From Taibaiella sp. (GTDB lineage Bacteria > Bacteroidota > Bacteroidia > Chitinophagales > Chitinophagaceae), in contig JACMPD010000059.1 in NCBI GenBank assembly GCA_014377675.1, forward strand, positions 1-33,886: a DNA stretch of 33,886 bases, given 5' to 3'. Position 1 is the stretch's first letter, and the number at the start of each line of letters is the position of its first letter. Positions 10,111 to 19,694 of the stretch are shown one piece after another. The translations under genes and the position numbers were made by a program. The notes beneath the pieces are model-generated. The model was not told the origin of the DNA and ran no database searches. It saw only the letters and a list, made by a program, of their open reading frames with translations.

Positions 10111-10758
10111 ATGCGAATTATTAAAAAGTATCAATGGCTGCTGTTGTCCATTCTGTTTACAGCCGCATTAATCTCCATCCGTATGGTGCGCACAGACAGC
10201 CTGCATTTTCTATCTATTGAGTGGAATCTGTTCCTTGCGGCAATACCACTTTTTGTAAGTCATTTTCTGGCGAAGTCAAAGACCAGGATAAGCGGCGGAT
10301 TGTTGTTCGGTCTCTGGCTTTTATTCTTTCCTAATGCCATGTACATAATAACTGATTTGTTTCACTTGAGCGAAGGCGCCCCAATTCCACAATGGTATGA
10401 TTTATTGATATTATTTACTGCAGCGGTTAACGGAGCCGTCATGGGGCTCATCTCGTTGCAAAATGCAGAACGCTACCTCGATAAAATTATGCCACTTAAA
10501 TATGTGCCATTTGTTGTGTTCGGGCTCTTCTTACTATGTGGGTACGGTATATATCTGGGCCGTTACCGCTATTTGAACAGCTGGGATATAATTACACGGC
10601 CACGTGCACTTGCCTGGGGAGTTATTATGAACTTAAGGCATCCGCTTCGCTATGAGCAGGTATGGATGATAACCGGCCTTTTTGGCACCTGGCTTTATAT
10701 TGTATATGCATGGTTTAAAAAACTAAAGACCACTTCAGGTAACAATAATCCAAATTAA
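10111..10758 (+). CDS. DUF1361-family membrane protein
   Basis: Multi-TM; LLFGLWLLFFPNAMYIITDLFHL motif. Confidence 0.85.
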   Translation: MRIIKKYQWLLLSILFTAALISIRMVRTDSLHFLSIEWNLFLAAIPLFVSHFLAKSKTRISGGLLFGLWLLFFPNAMYIITDLFHLSEGAPIPQWYDLLILFTAAVNGAVMGLISLQNAERYLDKIMPLKYVPFVVFGLFLLCGYGIYLGRYRYLNSWDIITRPRALAWGVIMNLRHPLRYEQVWMITGLFGTWLYIVYAWFKKLKTTSGNNNPN

Positions 10759-10846
10759 CAGCTTCTGGAATTTTTGTCCAACTCAATAAAAGTCTCCGCA
10801 ATATGCAGGATAATTTGCAAATTGCAGAGACTTTTAAACCAAACAG

Positions 10847-11947
10847 ATGCAGGTAAAGCAAATAACAGAAATAATAGAAACTATTGCGCCCTTAGCCTAC
10901 CAGGAAAGCTATGACAACTGCGGCATGCAGGTTGGAGATCAACATATGGAAGTAACCGGTATTCTATTAACACTTGATGTAACTGAAGATGTAGTAGACG
11001 AAGCTATAAATTCGGGGTGCAATCTGATTATAGCGCACCACCCGCTTATATTTACAGGTCTGAAGAAAATTACCGGCCGCAACTATGTAGAACGTATTGT
11101 GTTTAAAGCGATAAAAAACGATGTAGCTATTTATGCAGCGCACACTAACCTTGATAATATGCGGGAGGGTGTCAATGCTACATTTGCCGCAAAACTGGGC
11201 TTGACGAAAACACGGATACTATCACAGAGAAATGATACGCTCTCTAAATTATTCACTTACGCCCCTGCTCCCGCGGCTGATAAAGTTCGAGATGCACTGT
11301 TTTTGGCCGGTGCAGGCAGAATAGGTAATTATAAAGAGTGTAGTTTCAATATCACCGGCCAAGGAACTTTCAGGGCTGAAAAAACTGCCCAACCTGTAAT
11401 AGGCGAGGCGGGCGGCAACAGAGAACTGGTAAAAGAAGTGAAAATTGAAGTAATACTGGAAAAACATAATCAGGCGTCAGTTATCGCTGCCTTGTTTGCC
11501 GCTCATCCGTATGAAGAAGTAGCTTATGAGCTGATCCCGCTCCCCAACTATAATCAGGATATAGGCGCTGGAATGATAGGACAACTTCCGGAAGCAATGA
11601 CGGGACAGGAGTTTTTGCACTTTTTAAAGGATAAAATGAAAACAGACTGCATCAGGCATACCGCGTACACCGGCAAACCGATACAAAACGTCGCAGTTTG
11701 CGGCGGCTCCGGCAGTTTTCTGCTGAAAGACGCGCTTAGAGCAGGGGCAGATGTTTTTGTAACCGCTGATTTCAAATATCACCAGTTTTTTGATGCTGAG
11801 GGAAAAATATTGATAGCTGATATAGGACACTACGAAACCGAACAATTTACACCTGAAATATTTGCGGCGGTTTTAAACAAAAAATTACCTAATTTCGCAG
11901 TTCGTTTATCTAACGTATTAACTAATCCCGTAAAATATTTTTCCTGA
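10847..11947 (+). CDS. Nif3-like dinuclear metal centre hexameric protein
   Basis: YDNCGMQVGD, IIAHHPLIFTGLKKITG, AAHTNLDN, GGSGSFLLKDALRAGADVFVTADFKYHQFFDA, DIGHYETE. Confidence 0.95.
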   Translation: MQVKQITEIIETIAPLAYQESYDNCGMQVGDQHMEVTGILLTLDVTEDVVDEAINSGCNLIIAHHPLIFTGLKKITGRNYVERIVFKAIKNDVAIYAAHTNLDNMREGVNATFAAKLGLTKTRILSQRNDTLSKLFTYAPAPAADKVRDALFLAGAGRIGNYKECSFNITGQGTFRAEKTAQPVIGEAGGNRELVKEVKIEVILEKHNQASVIAALFAAHPYEEVAYELIPLPNYNQDIGAGMIGQLPEAMTGQEFLHFLKDKMKTDCIRHTAYTGKPIQNVAVCGGSGSFLLKDALRAGADVFVTADFKYHQFFDAEGKILIADIGHYETEQFTPEIFAAVLNKKLPNFAVRLSNVLTNPVKYFS

Positions 11948-11948
11948 T

Positions 11949-12704
11949 ATGGCTAATGTTAAAGACTTTTCAGTAGAAGAAAAGCTGATTGCTGTCCTTT
12001 CTTTGCAGAAAATTGATTCTAAAATTGATGTAATTCACACACTTAAAGGCGAACTGCCTATGGAAGTGAAAGACCTCGAAGATGAGATAGCAGGTCTGCA
12101 GACACGAATCAATAATATTGATACTGAAATTGCTACCATAAATACTTTTATCGACACTAAATCTGAAGCTAAAAAAGAAAGCCAGGCCCTGATAAAAAAA
12201 TATGAAAAGCAACAGGACAATGTAAAAAACAGCAGGGAGTTTGAGGCCATTAATAAAGAGATGGAAATGCAGGAACTTGAGGTAAGACTCAACGAAAAGC
12301 ATATCAAAGATGCCGGGTTTGATCTTCGTGACCGTACTAATGTACGCATTAAGACTGAAGAGAAAATTAAAGATGTAGAGGAAGCCCTGAAACTGAAACG
12401 TGACGAGCTTGAAAAAATAACTATTGATACTGACAAGGAAGAAAAACAGCTTGCCGAGAAGTCAAACGAAGCTAAAGGAAAAGTTGATCCGCGCCTGCTT
12501 ACTGCCTATGAGCGCATCCGTAAGAGTTACCGCAATGGTCTTGCAGTTGTGCCGGTGATGCGTGATTCATGTGGCGGTTGCTTTAATGTAATACCTCCGC
12601 AACGCCAGTCTGAAATAAGGCAGCACAAAAAGATTATCGTATGCGAACATTGCGGCCGTATTGTTGTTGACATTGATCTTAATGAAAAAGTAAACCAACA
12701 GTAG
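11949..12704 (+). CDS. Coiled-coil C4-type zinc ribbon protein
   Basis: Long coiled coil followed by DSCGGCFNVIPPQRQSEIRQHKKIIVCEHCGRIV. Confidence 0.92.
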   Translation: MANVKDFSVEEKLIAVLSLQKIDSKIDVIHTLKGELPMEVKDLEDEIAGLQTRINNIDTEIATINTFIDTKSEAKKESQALIKKYEKQQDNVKNSREFEAINKEMEMQELEVRLNEKHIKDAGFDLRDRTNVRIKTEEKIKDVEEALKLKRDELEKITIDTDKEEKQLAEKSNEAKGKVDPRLLTAYERIRKSYRNGLAVVPVMRDSCGGCFNVIPPQRQSEIRQHKKIIVCEHCGRIVVDIDLNEKVNQQ

Positions 12705-12721
12705 TAAAAATACATTTCCCT

Positions 12722-12753
12722 GATTTAGAAAGAGCCTACGCTCTTTCTAAATC
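12722..12753. terminator. Strong hairpin, 14-bp perfect stem
   Basis: GATTTAGAAAGAGC-CTAC-GCTCTTTCTAAATC followed by AAAAA. Confidence 0.7.
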
Positions 12754-12759
12754 AAAAAG

Positions 12760-12779
12760 TTATCCACACGTTATACACA
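12760..12779 (+). promoter_or_regulatory. Two tandem DnaA-box-like sequences
   Basis: TTATCCACA (12760-12768) and TTATACACA (12771-12779), start-to-start 11 bp, followed by an AT-rich tract. Confidence 0.45.
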
Positions 12780-12880
12780 TAATTTTAAAATTATTAATTC
12801 AAAATAACGCGATTTAACATGGCTTTGGTCGTTTTCCCCGCTCTATTACGCTACATTTGCATCAATCAAACTGTACGGAC

Positions 12881-13354
12881 ATGAAGATGATAAACTGGAT
12901 TTTGAAAAGGAAGTTATTAATAATTGGTGCACTGTCATTGATTATAACGGCTAACGCTCAAAATTCAACTTACATCAATAATCATAAAAGTATTTCCACT
13001 GAACTGTCAGAACAGTATGGTATCCCATCCTCTTTAATACTTGCTGTAGCTTTGGTTGAGTCTTCTTCGGGCAACGGGAAAGCTGCCAGGAAACTTAATA
13101 ATCATTTTGGTATCGTAGGCAAAAACTCAATGAGAGAGAAAGGGTACAGAAGCAGGTATAAACAATACAAAAATGATAATGAATCTTTCTTGGATTTTTG
13201 TCGCCTGGTTTCGAATAAAAAATTCTACTCTCGCCTCAAAGACAACAATAATCCGGGCGAGTGGGTAAAAGCGCTGAGCCATGCAGGTTATTCCACACAG
13301 CCTGAATTATGGGAGAAAAAAATATTAAATACAATATCAGTAAACAGGCTGTAA
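12881..13354 (+). CDS. Glucosaminidase-domain protein (N-acetylmuramidase/glucosaminidase family)
   Basis: Signal peptide then QYGIPSSLILAVALVESSSGNGKAARKLNNHFGI...; track ORF starts at TTG 12857, ATG at 12881 more likely. Confidence 0.88.
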   Translation: MKMINWILKRKLLIIGALSLIITANAQNSTYINNHKSISTELSEQYGIPSSLILAVALVESSSGNGKAARKLNNHFGIVGKNSMREKGYRSRYKQYKNDNESFLDFCRLVSNKKFYSRLKDNNNPGEWVKALSHAGYSTQPELWEKKILNTISVNRL

Positions 13355-13394
13355 TTACCCGTATTTTTGCTCTGCAAAATCTCTATTTTAATTT

Positions 13395-15194
13395 ATGAAT
13401 CAAAATAAGAATGTAGTTGTATTCACTCTTGTGTTTACATCCATTCTATTTTTATATTCTTTATCCGGTGCTGTATTTCAGGCCGGTTTTTTTGCGTGCA
13501 GCAACATCAGTATTATATCAGATGTCATAAAGATCACCGGTAAGTCTCCAGATACGATAGTCGCTGCGTCCGCAGACAGCATAGTGGAGAAACCTGCTGA
13601 CACTATTGCAAACGGGCTCCCTGAATACCCCCGTGCGACCGGCCGGTATAGTGTTGCAGGGAGAATCACTTCTTTTTATACCGATAGTACCATTGCCGCC
13701 TTACCGGCACTAATGAAAAAATTGTACGCACTAAAGAACGGAAAAAAACGAAAGGTAAGAATTGCATGGTTAGGGGACAGCATGATTGAAGGTGACCTGC
13801 TCACCCAAACTTTCAGAAAGAAAATACAGCAGCTTTTTGGCGGCTTCGGTGTGGGGTTTGTACAGGCTACATCTGTCTCAGCCCCATTCCGCACAACGGT
13901 CACTCATACCTGGAGCGGTGACTGGAAAGAAGAAAACTTCAAAACAAAAGAACTCAACAGCGCATTGTTTATTTCAGGCCATGTATTTTATACTGCTAAC
14001 GGAGCCCTGCACTTGAAAGATATGACAGTGAAGGACACAATGCAGGTACTTGAAAAAAGCCTGATTTGCGGCCCGGCTGCCAGTGGCGCCAGCATTACGG
14101 TAAATAACCTGCCCCGGCAGATATTTCCCACAAAAAGAATAAATAGAATTCTTCTAGATAGCAGCAGCAGACACGCAATTGATTTAGCAATATTTAATGA
14201 TAAGTTGCCTGTATATGGCGTGTCTATAGAACCGGCTACAGGAGTGGTGGTAGATAATTTTTCATTCAGAGGGATAACTGGACTTGAGCTTAACAAACTG
14301 GATATTAATCTGTTGCATGAGATACAGGAAGAAACACCTTACGATCTTGTGATACTTGAATATGGAGCTAACCTTATGTTCAGACCTGAAGATACTGACT
14401 ACAGCTGGTTTCAGAAACATATAATACCTGTTATTAAGAAAATAGAATCGGCTATGCCAGGAGCCGAGTTTCTTATTATCAGCACTTCAGACCGTGCTTT
14501 TAAATATGGTGATAATTGGAGCACGGCCGTTGGTATTAATAACCTTATCAAAAGCCAGGCTGAATTAGCATATACCACAAAATCATCATTTTACAATATG
14601 TATGAGAGCATGGGCGGCTATGGCACTATTGTAAAATGGGCGGAGCAAGCCCCTTCCCTAGCTAATAAGGACTACATACACCCGAACCAGCGCGGCGCGG
14701 AAGTACTGGGCAATTTGTTTTTCCAATCATTCATTAAAGACTATGAAAAAGCGCAACTCTATGTGCCTGAAGAACAATGTTTTGAAGCAACTGCATATCA
14801 GACTATATTTGATAAAAAAACAGGTTTGGAATGGTATATAGCAGAAGATAAGAATATGACCTGGAATGATGCTGTCAACTGGGTAAGTTCATTGGATATT
14901 GACAACGGCACCTGGTCAATGCCCACTACTGCCCAAGTACTAAAGTTATATGATAAAAACAGCTCAGCTGGTATTGGATATGAACGGGAAGGGAAGAAAT
15001 ATACTGCTAAAATAAATCACATATTTAATAAAATTGGTCACGGTGCCTGGGTCTGGACGAAGGAAGATATAAATGCCGAGGAGGCATATTCAGTAAATCT
15101 GAGTGAAGGATTAAAAATAGTTTCGCAGAAAAATAAAATACACTACCCTATCAGGGCTTTGGCAGTAAGACAAATAAACAAACAAAAACTATAA
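13395..15194 (+). CDS. SGNH/GDSL hydrolase-type protein with C-terminal DUF1566/Lcl-like domain
   Basis: RIAWLGDSMIEGD (block I Ser), DYIHPNQRGAEVLG (Asp-x-x-His), C-terminal FDKKTGLEWYIAEDKNMTWNDAVNWVSSL...WSMPTTAQVLKLYD...YPIRALAVRQ. Confidence 0.85.
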   Translation: MNQNKNVVVFTLVFTSILFLYSLSGAVFQAGFFACSNISIISDVIKITGKSPDTIVAASADSIVEKPADTIANGLPEYPRATGRYSVAGRITSFYTDSTIAALPALMKKLYALKNGKKRKVRIAWLGDSMIEGDLLTQTFRKKIQQLFGGFGVGFVQATSVSAPFRTTVTHTWSGDWKEENFKTKELNSALFISGHVFYTANGALHLKDMTVKDTMQVLEKSLICGPAASGASITVNNLPRQIFPTKRINRILLDSSSRHAIDLAIFNDKLPVYGVSIEPATGVVVDNFSFRGITGLELNKLDINLLHEIQEETPYDLVILEYGANLMFRPEDTDYSWFQKHIIPVIKKIESAMPGAEFLIISTSDRAFKYGDNWSTAVGINNLIKSQAELAYTTKSSFYNMYESMGGYGTIVKWAEQAPSLANKDYIHPNQRGAEVLGNLFFQSFIKDYEKAQLYVPEEQCFEATAYQTIFDKKTGLEWYIAEDKNMTWNDAVNWVSSLDIDNGTWSMPTTAQVLKLYDKNSSAGIGYEREGKKYTAKINHIFNKIGHGAWVWTKEDINAEEAYSVNLSEGLKIVSQKNKIHYPIRALAVRQINKQKL

Positions 15195-15212
15195 TTATTT
15201 TTATTTTCTCGC

Positions 15213-16721
15213 GTGGAGCTTCCTTCGTATCAACTACCCGTTTTTAACTTGCAGGCATTTTTGCAGCAATTTTTATACGATTCTAAAAATCCTCTGTTGT
15301 TCAACAACGGATTTTTTATATACTTTTTTGCCCTGTTTATTCTGCTGTACTATGCATTCCGCAATCACTTTACAGTGAGGAGTTTTATTGTAAGTATTTT
15401 TTCTCTCTACTTTTTTTATAAGGCAAGCGGCTGGTTTGTAGGGCTCGTGCTGCTTTCAGCCGTTGCCGACTACGCCCTCTCAAACCTGATCTATACGAGG
15501 AGGAGCACCCATAGCAAGAAGTGGTTGCTTGGGCTCAGTGTTGTAGTAAACCTGGGGATGTTGTTCTACTTTAAGTATACGAATTTTTTTATTGATTTTA
15601 GTAATCAAGCCTTTTCAACACACATTAATCCGCTGAATATCCTTTTACCCGTGGGTATTTCTTTTTATACCTTCGAAAACCTGAGCTATACAATAGATGT
15701 ATACAGGGGCGAGTTTGTGCCTGAAAAAAAGTTTATACATTACCTGCTGTTCCTGTCGTTTTTTCCAAAACTGATGATGGGGCCAATAGTCAGAGCGCGG
15801 GATTTTATTCCACAGCTGCATCAACCTTATGTTGTCAGTCAAACTGATTTTGCCAAAGGCTTTTACCTAATAGTATCCGGGCTTTTCAAAAAACTGGTTA
15901 TCTCCGATTACCTTACTTTAAATCTTGTTAATTACGTATTTGATAATCCTTCCCAACACACCGGTTTGGAATGCAGTGTGGCGCTACTTGCATATGCAAT
16001 TGTAATTTATTGCGATTTCAGCGGATACAGCGATGTGGCCATTGGCATTGCCCGCTGGCTCGGTATAACCATACCGCCCAACTTTCTTTCACCGTATCAA
16101 AGTAAATCAATTACCGAATTCTGGCGCAGGTGGCATATATCTCTGTCAAGCTGGCTTAAAGATTATCTATATATTTTTTGGTTAGGTGGAAACAGAAAAG
16201 GAAGATTCCGCACGTATCTGCATTTATTTATTACCATGCTGCTTGGCGGTTTTTGGCATGGTGCCAGCTGGACATTCATTGCCTGGGGTACAATGCACGG
16301 GGCGGCACTTGGCATCCACAAAATATGGATGGAAATAGGCAAGAAAGTCATTTCGAGATTAGACAAAAACATAGTTTACACTTTTTTTGCCCGGCTCACC
16401 ACATTCATTTTTGTATGCTTTTGCTGGATATTTTTCAAGGCTATGAGTTTTGAAATAGCATTAGCGATGATCCGTCAGATAACAACAAACTTCTCTCTTT
16501 CCGTCTGGAATGAATTTTTTGGAAATTATCACAACGTGATATACCTTATGTTGCTTGGATACACGCTACATTTTATACCTGACAATTTTATAGACAAACT
16601 GATGCCGAAACTGCAAAAAGCGCCAATGGTTGCCTATATTGCAGTGTTTATATTATTTCTTATCGTATATTCACAGTTTAAGTCAAGCACTCTGGTGATG
16701 CCGATCTACCTTCAATTTTAA
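15213..16721 (+). CDS. MBOAT-family O-acyltransferase (AlgI/DltB-like)
   Basis: GTG start; PVGISFYTFENLSYTIDVYRGE, FWRRWHISLSSWLKDYLYIFWLGGNRKG, LLGGFWHGASWTFIAWGTMHG. Confidence 0.95.
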   Translation: MELPSYQLPVFNLQAFLQQFLYDSKNPLLFNNGFFIYFFALFILLYYAFRNHFTVRSFIVSIFSLYFFYKASGWFVGLVLLSAVADYALSNLIYTRRSTHSKKWLLGLSVVVNLGMLFYFKYTNFFIDFSNQAFSTHINPLNILLPVGISFYTFENLSYTIDVYRGEFVPEKKFIHYLLFLSFFPKLMMGPIVRARDFIPQLHQPYVVSQTDFAKGFYLIVSGLFKKLVISDYLTLNLVNYVFDNPSQHTGLECSVALLAYAIVIYCDFSGYSDVAIGIARWLGITIPPNFLSPYQSKSITEFWRRWHISLSSWLKDYLYIFWLGGNRKGRFRTYLHLFITMLLGGFWHGASWTFIAWGTMHGAALGIHKIWMEIGKKVISRLDKNIVYTFFARLTTFIFVCFCWIFFKAMSFEIALAMIRQITTNFSLSVWNEFFGNYHNVIYLMLLGYTLHFIPDNFIDKLMPKLQKAPMVAYIAVFILFLIVYSQFKSSTLVMPIYLQF

Positions 16722-16826
16722 TAATAATATTGCCGGATAAAATCGATTTAATATATTTTAAATGTTGCCCACGCAATTTTTTAAAACCCTAAATTTCACG
16801 TACATTTATCAGGTAACTATTAAAGT

Positions 16827-17984
16827 GTGACCTTCTCCTCAACTATACATTTATGTAAAAATTTTCTATGCCTCGCATTTATCCTGATGTCATTATTTTA
16901 TACCGCAACTTCAGCAGCTCAGGCACCGGCATATAAATCAATCGGAGATACCAATGTTATCAGCAGTATGCCGCAGAATGCTGTGATACATGAGACACCA
17001 ACCCATTACCATAAAAACATTGTTGAAAATGAAGGGGCCGACACCCGGACTTTCTTCAAAATATATAAAAATGGAAACAAGCCTATGTTGCTTGTTTTCC
17101 TGGAAGCGTTAATCGGAGGGTTACTTGCGGTTTTTACACCCTATGTATATGCTTTTGTGCCCATGACAATAAGTTCGCTGATTTTCCCTTCTAAAACCAG
17201 GAAGGAGGGCAACCGGAACACAATATGGTTTTCATTTTTCGTAGTCATTATTTTTACAATATTTGGGGTGCTGATATCGCTTATTGCCGGGTCAACCGGA
17301 TTAAGTGAACTTACTGCCAACTGGATCTTCAACCTGTTCTTTTTCCGTTTTATAGCCGGTTTGGGTTTGTCTCTGTTGGGGGCATTTGAAATATCATTGC
17401 CTGTCAGGCTGATAAGGGCAACTAATTCCAGGGCAAGGGCCGGGAATGTCGGCGGTCTCTTTTTCATGGCGCTTACACTGCCTGTAGTCACTTTTTCATC
17501 AACAGCGCCGATGGTAGCACTGGTAATGGTACTGGCAAGTAAAGGCGGCATCGCCGGCCCTGTAATGGGGATGTTTGGCTTTTCGCTCGGGTTGATAGCG
17601 CCATTTATCTATCCACGCATCATCAACCTGATGCCGGCTTCGGTACTCAATTATATTAAAGTACTGATGGGTTTTGTGGCGCTGTTACTCGGCATGAAGT
17701 TTTTTTCCAATGCTGATATTGCGAGGGGCTGGCATCTGCTTGACAGGGAGATTTTTATTGCAATTTGGACAATATTAATGGTAATGCAAGGCATTTATTT
17801 GCTTGGATGGAAAAAACTTTCCAACGATTATGTGCCCGCCCAGAACGTGTACGGCCAGGAATTTGTTTCGCTGATGCGGTTATTTGCGGCAATCATCTCC
17901 TTTATGTTAGCTATATACCTTATACCTGGTATGTGGGGCGCACCTCTGAAAGGGATTAGCCTTTTTCTGCCGCCGGAATGGTAA
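16827..17984 (+). CDS. DsbD/CcdA-like transmembrane protein lacking the redox cysteines
   Basis: GTG start; LEALIGGLLAVFTPYVYAFVPMTISSLIF and TFSSTAPMVALVMVLASKGGIAGPVMGMFGFSLGLIAPF align with DsbD-type TPCVFPMIPMTVSFF and SFSCTGP...GPxxGMFGFxLxLxxPF. Confidence 0.8.
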   Translation: MTFSSTIHLCKNFLCLAFILMSLFYTATSAAQAPAYKSIGDTNVISSMPQNAVIHETPTHYHKNIVENEGADTRTFFKIYKNGNKPMLLVFLEALIGGLLAVFTPYVYAFVPMTISSLIFPSKTRKEGNRNTIWFSFFVVIIFTIFGVLISLIAGSTGLSELTANWIFNLFFFRFIAGLGLSLLGAFEISLPVRLIRATNSRARAGNVGGLFFMALTLPVVTFSSTAPMVALVMVLASKGGIAGPVMGMFGFSLGLIAPFIYPRIINLMPASVLNYIKVLMGFVALLLGMKFFSNADIARGWHLLDREIFIAIWTILMVMQGIYLLGWKKLSNDYVPAQNVYGQEFVSLMRLFAAIISFMLAIYLIPGMWGAPLKGISLFLPPEW

Positions 17985-18079
17985 ACCGCTGGGACGCGGC
18001 GTGGCTATACTACCATTCACGCTCACAAAGCCATTTTTATGATGGGTCTAATCATTCTTTTGCTGTAAATTTGCAGCCT

Positions 18080-18583
18080 ATGCGCCTACTGCAAAACCTT
18101 GCATTCAGTATTATTTTTATGTTCCTGCTGCCGGGTTGCGGCATTTATAGTTTCTCAGGCGCTACTATTGAAGGAAAAAATATAAATATACACTTGCTTG
18201 AAAACAAGGCGCAGAATGTAGTCCCCAGCCTCGCTGCCACTATCACAGATAAGCTGAGAAGCCGTATATTGTCACAAACAGGCCTTGCCCCCGTAGACAA
18301 AGAAGATGCTGATTATGATATAACAGGCGCAATTGTGGGCTATACGGTTACCGTATCAGCGGCCCAGGATGTGCAGACTGCAACAAAAAACCGGTTAACT
18401 TTAAGTGTGGCTATTACATTTAAGAACAGGAAAAATGAAAAAGCCAGTTTCACACAGACCTTTTCCAGGTTTTCGGATTTTGACGCCAATCAAACACTTC
18501 AGAATGTGGAAAATGCGTTGATTGAAGATATTGGCAATCAACTTGCCGATGATATATTTAATAAAGCATTTGTTAACTGGTAA
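18080..18583 (+). CDS. lptE: LptE-family lipoprotein (LPS assembly)
   Basis: Lipobox FLLPGCGIYSFSGATI; pattern of a short lipoprotein with AATITDKLRSRILSQTGL. Track ORF starts at 17978; internal ATG at 18080 gives the signal peptide. Confidence 0.8.
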   Translation: MRLLQNLAFSIIFMFLLPGCGIYSFSGATIEGKNINIHLLENKAQNVVPSLAATITDKLRSRILSQTGLAPVDKEDADYDITGAIVGYTVTVSAAQDVQTATKNRLTLSVAITFKNRKNEKASFTQTFSRFSDFDANQTLQNVENALIEDIGNQLADDIFNKAFVNW

Positions 18584-18593
18584 ATATTAAGAA

Positions 18594-19694
18594 ATGAGAG
18601 AAACGAACGCCATAAATATTATATCAGGATTACTGAATAAAGACCAGATTTCAGAAGATACCTCCGGACTAATTGCCAAATTAGCACATAAATACCCGTT
18701 TTTTCTTCCGTTAAAGTATATCAAAGCGGCTCAACAATATGAACAAGGAGGCCTGAGCAACGAATTGCTCGGTGACATATATCCCTATACGGGTAACTGG
18801 ATTTTATTGAACGACTTCTTAAGTCCTTCATCTCCCACATTAAATGGAAGCAGTAATTATATTGAAAATGAACGATTTACAACCGAAATAGTTACTACAC
18901 AAGAGCCGACTGAAACGAAAGCTGATGAACCGGAAAATGATATAAAAACATTTAATAACGCGGCAGTATTGCACGATGAAGAAATAACAGAAGCGGAAGA
19001 AATTATAGAGCCAGAAGAAATTATTGAAATAGAAGAAACTGTTGAGCCTACGAATGAAGTATTGACGGAGTTGATTGCAGGCGTTTCTCCTGAAGAACCA
19101 ACCGATATTGAGGCGGATGTTATAGAGGATGTTTCCCCGAACTTCAATAACGAACCTTTGGATGAGCTGAAAATAATAGCACCTGTACAGCAGCCTGTAG
19201 TTATACCTATGGTTGAGCAATCTTTGGAGCCGTCATTTTCACCTGCCTCTTCCGAAGACTATTTCATGCAGCAGGGGCTAAAAATTCCCGCCGAAGCACC
19301 TGCGGATATTACTGCGTTCAACAAAAAAGAAAAGTCTTTAATGATTGTTATGAGCTTTACTGAATGGCTTTTGCACTTCAAGAAATCTTCAGCTCAGGAA
19401 AAAGCGGACACCGACGGTCAAAAGGCTATTAAGACAATGTGGCAGAAAGAAAAATTAGCTGCTGCTATACAGGAAGAGAATGAAGAAATTCCAGAAAACG
19501 TATTTGAGATGGCCGTTAACTCTATAACTAGTGAGGAGGGCCTTGCGAGCGAATCTTTAGCAGAAATATATATTATGCAACACAAATATGACAAAGCAAT
19601 TGAGATGTATCGTAAATTAAGTTTGCGTAATCCTCAAAAAAACACTTACTTTGCCCAGAAAATAAAAGAAATTTCAAAAGAAAAGGGATTATGA
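18594..19694 (+). CDS. Hypothetical protein with Glu-rich linker and C-terminal TPR-like segment
   Basis: 366 aa; acidic repeats (EEITEAEEIIEPEEIIEIEETVEP); C-terminal ASESLAEIYIMQHKYDKAIEMYRKLSLRNPQKNTYFAQKIKEI. Confidence 0.8.
   Translation: MRETNAINIISGLLNKDQISEDTSGLIAKLAHKYPFFLPLKYIKAAQQYEQGGLSNELLGDIYPYTGNWILLNDFLSPSSPTLNGSSNYIENERFTTEIVTTQEPTETKADEPENDIKTFNNAAVLHDEEITEAEEIIEPEEIIEIEETVEPTNEVLTELIAGVSPEEPTDIEADVIEDVSPNFNNEPLDELKIIAPVQQPVVIPMVEQSLEPSFSPASSEDYFMQQGLKIPAEAPADITAFNKKEKSLMIVMSFTEWLLHFKKSSAQEKADTDGQKAIKTMWQKEKLAAAIQEENEEIPENVFEMAVNSITSEEGLASESLAEIYIMQHKYDKAIEMYRKLSLRNPQKNTYFAQKIKEISKEKGL

Noticed and set aside
12035-12436. 133-aa Ser/Phe-rich - strand ORF
   Set aside because: Antisense shadow of the coiled-coil zinc-ribbon gene; composition typical of the complement of Lys/Glu-rich coding sequence.
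17978-18079. N-terminal extension of the LptE-like ORF (MVNRWDAAWLYYHSRSQ...)
   Set aside because: Overlaps the previous gene's end and would bury the lipoprotein signal peptide; the internal ATG at 18080 is preferred.
18840-19220. 126-aa and overlapping 96-aa - strand ORFs
   Set aside because: Antisense shadows of the Glu-rich region of 18594-19694.
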